Below are positions 62,090-64,000 of a DNA stretch of 64,000 bases, piece by piece. The notes beneath the pieces were generated by a model, which was not told the DNA's origin, did not search any database, and was given only the letters and a program-made list of their open reading frames with translations. The stretch lies in assembly GCA_043747745.1 (NCBI GenBank), contig JAYTOP010000035.1:15462-79461 (forward strand), written 5' to 3'. The stretch comes from SZAS-103 sp043747745. GTDB lineage: Bacteria; Pseudomonadota; Gammaproteobacteria; Xanthomonadales; Xanthomonadaceae. The position numbers and the translations under genes are program-made. Positions within the stretch are counted from its first letter, which is position 1. Each line of letters opens with the position of its first letter.

Positions 62090-62695
62090 ATGCGCGAACC
62101 TACCTTGCTTGAACTGACTCCATCCGCTCAGCGCCATTTCGCCCGCCTGTTAGCGACCCAGGGCGGCGACGCTGATGGCATCGCGCTGAGTGCGATCCAT
62201 CCTGGTACGCCGAAGGCCGACGCGCGGCTCGCATTCTGCGACAAGAGCGAATTGACCGGCGACGAATGGATGCTGCAGTGCGAAGGCTTCGCGCTGTACG
62301 TCGATGCCGCCAGTGCGCCGTATTTCGAGGATGCGCGCATCGATTTCATCGAAGCGGCAGGTGGAGGCCAGCTCAATATCCGCGCACCGAAGCTGAAGGG
62401 CGCACCTCCCGATGCCGATTCCGATCTTGCCGAGCAGGTACGCTACCTGCTCGACACCGAAATCAATCCGCAACTCGCGTCGCACAGCGGGCGCGTGTCG
62501 CTGGAGACGATTACAGACGACAACGTTGCCGTGCTGCGTTTCGGTGGCGGTTGCCACGGTTGCAGCATGGTGGATGTCACTCTGAAGAACGGCGTCGAGA
62601 AGACCTTGTTGTCGAAAGTGCCGCAGCTGACTGCAGTGCGCGATGCGACCGACCATGCGACTGGCGCAGCGCCGTACATGAAGCGCAGCGCCTGA
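62090..62695 (+). CDS. nfuA: iron-sulfur cluster carrier NfuA
   Basis: NfuA delivers 4Fe-4S clusters to apoproteins. The N-terminal part (LELTPSAQRHFARLLATQ, LQCEGFALYVDAASAPYFEDARIDF) is a degenerate A-type scaffold; the C-terminal Nfu domain has the cluster Cys pair in RFGGGCHGCSMVDVTLKNGVE. The length of 201 residues fits the family. No Shine-Dalgarno site precedes the ATG; a leaderless transcript is likely. Confidence 0.93.
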   Translation: MREPTLLELTPSAQRHFARLLATQGGDADGIALSAIHPGTPKADARLAFCDKSELTGDEWMLQCEGFALYVDAASAPYFEDARIDFIEAAGGGQLNIRAPKLKGAPPDADSDLAEQVRYLLDTEINPQLASHSGRVSLETITDDNVAVLRFGGGCHGCSMVDVTLKNGVEKTLLSKVPQLTAVRDATDHATGAAPYMKRSA

Positions 62696-62716
62696 TCTAC
62701 TCCGACAGAACAGCAT

Positions 62717-62777
62717 TGCCTGATCGATCTTGCTTGATCGACCTTGCTTGATTGACCTTGATTGACCTTGATTGATC
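62717..62777. repeat. imperfect short tandem repeats
   Basis: Runs of TTGATTGACC-like ten-base units (TTGCTTGATCGACC, TTGATTGACC twice, TTGATTGATCGG) with GATCGA variants fill the region after the nfuA stop. Confidence 0.7.
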
Positions 62778-62883
62778 GGCTCTGATTGCTCGATCGTGAT
62801 CGGCCTGGAGGAATGACCCGCGCTTAACCGGATTTTTCGTCGGCGCGCGCTAGCCTGCCGAATCTTTCGACGGGATTGCGCGC

Positions 62884-63723
62884 TTGGCGAGCATCGATGC
62901 ATTCTGGGAACTTGCCGCAGGCGAATCCGTTGCAAAGACCGCGCAGCGCGTATCGTTGCGCCGTCTGGCGCCGCCGGCTGCGACGCCGGCGATCGATCGC
63001 TGTGCCGAGCGCCAAGGCGTGTTGATTCTGGGCGGCGTTGCGCTGCTGCATGTACTGTTCGTGCTCGCATTACGTGCAGCGATGCATCCTTTGGCAGCCG
63101 CGCATCACGAAGTATCCACGCCGTTGCAGATCACCTTCATCGAGCGTCGCCCCGCGCTGGTTGTTCCGACGCACATCGTGACGCCGCCAGCGCCCGTGGT
63201 TCCTCGACATGCGTTGCTGCAACCGCGATCCTTGCCGCAGACGCAGCCGATTGCGCCGCGCATGGATGCATTGCAGGCGGTGACGATCGAGTCGTCGGTC
63301 AAGCCGGTCGAAACCGCGCCGCCGAGAGCTGTGCTGTTCGATACCGATGGGGCATTGCGCGTTTCACAAGCACCACAACCATCGCATCCACGCAATCTGT
63401 TGGCGCATCGAAACGTCTCTTTCATGCTGCCTGGAGGAGCTCGCACCAACTCCCCCGATTTACATGTGCGACCGGACCTCTCCCCGCAAAGCGTCGTCAA
63501 TTCCGCCGGACGCGTTGTCAGCCAATTACTTGGTAATGCAGCTCGCGTAGAACGTACTGACAGCGACGGGGTAGCGCCTATGGCGGCCGATCGAGGCTTG
63601 CGGACCAGCGGTAGGGATTCCGACCCCTGCGAAGATATCGCGTTGGACATGGTCGATCTGAACGATGCAAAGGCACGCGACCAGGCGGAAGCGCGATATG
63701 AAAAATCCTGCGAAGGACATTGA
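62884..63723 (+). CDS. TonB-like single-pass membrane protein, Pro-rich
   Basis: The 279-residue product (TTG start; no better start seen) has a cytoplasmic N-terminus, one membrane segment (LILGGVALLHVLFVLALRAAM), then a Pro-rich periplasmic region (VVPTHIVTPPAPVVPRH) and a loosely structured tail ending in DSDPCEDIALDM and SCEGH. The layout resembles TonB or its xanthomonad relatives, but the C-terminal TonB fold is not evident. The function is unknown. Confidence 0.6.
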   Translation: MASIDAFWELAAGESVAKTAQRVSLRRLAPPAATPAIDRCAERQGVLILGGVALLHVLFVLALRAAMHPLAAAHHEVSTPLQITFIERRPALVVPTHIVTPPAPVVPRHALLQPRSLPQTQPIAPRMDALQAVTIESSVKPVETAPPRAVLFDTDGALRVSQAPQPSHPRNLLAHRNVSFMLPGGARTNSPDLHVRPDLSPQSVVNSAGRVVSQLLGNAARVERTDSDGVAPMAADRGLRTSGRDSDPCEDIALDMVDLNDAKARDQAEARYEKSCEGH

Positions 63724-63747
63724 CATGGCGACTTCCCGCCAATGAAA

Positions 63748-63770
63748 AGGCCCCGATAAGGGGCCTCGCA
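63748..63770. terminator. rho-independent terminator, mainly for the cytochrome gene
   Basis: AGGCCCC (63748-63754) pairs with GGGGCCT (63760-63766), five-base loop. On the - strand the stem is followed by TTTTC, fitting termination of the cytochrome c transcript; on the + strand it also lies 25 bases after the TonB-like gene. Confidence 0.75.
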
Positions 63771-63795
63771 TGCATCAGATCAAGGCACGATGCGC

Positions 63796-64000
63796 TTATT
63801 TCTTCGGCTTGCTCAGGTCGTGCAACTTGCTTGGCTGCGACGCGAAGTACGCGGCGATATCGTCGATATCCTGATCGCTCAGCGGCGCGGCCATGCCGAC
63901 CATGATCGCGTTCTTGCGGTCTCCGGTCTTGTACTCGTGCAGTGCGCGCGCGATGTAGTCCGGGTACTGGCCAGCAAGGCGTGGATATTGCTGGTCCTGC
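63796..64000 (-). CDS. cytochrome c (c4/c553-like), C-terminal part
   Basis: The gene enters from beyond the window end. The 67 visible residues include YPRLAGQYPDYIARALHEYK, the Met heme-ligand region AIMVGMAAPLSDQDIDDIAAYF and a Lys-rich C-terminus, as in the second half of cytochrome c4 and in c553-type proteins of the terminal respiratory chain. The CxxCH motif lies outside the window. Confidence 0.85.
   Translation of the reverse strand, partial: QDQQYPRLAGQYPDYIARALHEYKTGDRKNAIMVGMAAPLSDQDIDDIAAYFASQPSKLHDLSKPKK

Noticed and set aside
1..64000. CRISPR array, tRNA or rRNA genes, prophage
   Set aside because: No regular direct repeats with unique spacers, no cloverleaf-like stretch in the gaps and no phage structural genes were seen. 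hflD alone does not indicate a prophage.

Overview
The window is GC-rich chromosomal DNA that most resembles a xanthomonad-type gammaproteobacterium (Xanthomonadales, Lysobacteraceae/Rhodanobacteraceae-like). This rests on gene order and families: a DegP/MucD protease followed by lepA-lepB-DUF4845-rnc-era-recO, nagZ-hpt-MTIP phosphorylase, nudJ-mnmA-hflD, clpS-clpA near infA-aat, and a metH split into two genes behind an ArsR-methyltransferase regulator. The taxonomic call is inference. No rRNA, tRNA or CRISPR array was seen.

Layout. 1-7.3 kb: the protease, then translation, secretion, RNA-processing and repair genes on the + strand. 7.3-10.7 kb: a receiver-Hpt protein on the - strand, then a YdbH-like envelope protein and a lipoprotein carrying a YdbL domain. 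10.9-16 kb: rlmD, a CYTH phosphatase, nagZ, hpt, MTIP phosphorylase and an oxygenase-like protein, the last five overlapping. 16-17.9 kb: a secreted orphan and a PhzF-like isomerase. 18-27 kb: two - strand signalling operons of overlapping genes: hybrid kinase, REC-PAS and Crp/Fnr regulator; then PAS kinase, receiver and a decayed REC-GGDEF-EAL-REC gene. 27-34 kb: an ArsR repressor with a perfect operator, a DUF2867-type protein, an orphan, a second decayed diguanylate cyclase and a glycine-zipper protein. 34-42.7 kb: hflD-mnmA-nudJ, the N-degron genes clpS, clpA and aat, infA and a COG3146 protein. 42.9-47 kb: a six-gene - strand operon under a GntR/YtrA-type repressor with an ABC exporter. 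47-53.4 kb: peroxidase, SnoaL-like protein, FKBP isomerase, ugd, slyX, DUF2058 and an Nramp relative. 53.4-58.3 kb: two-part metH with its likely regulator. 58.4-60.4 kb: acyl-CoA dehydrogenase with a duplicated 3' end, next to an IS630 remnant. 60.4-64 kb: small exported proteins, pterin dehydratase, NfuA and a cytochrome c.

Two themes stand out. First, palindromic (REP-like) DNA sits between genes and also in frame inside mnmA, metH and a COG3146 gene, with a shorter known-type motif inside the MTIP gene. The mnmA insert shares its core palindrome with an intergenic pair at 10.8 kb. Such in-frame palindromes recall the palindromic elements of Rickettsia. Second, both GGDEF (c-di-GMP) genes in the window are broken by several independent nonsense changes and frameshifts while their flanking sequence still reads as good protein. 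This suggests recent loss of c-di-GMP output from this island. Three of the four frameshifts look like loss of one GC/CG dinucleotide from a short alternating run, so sequencing error has to be excluded for those.
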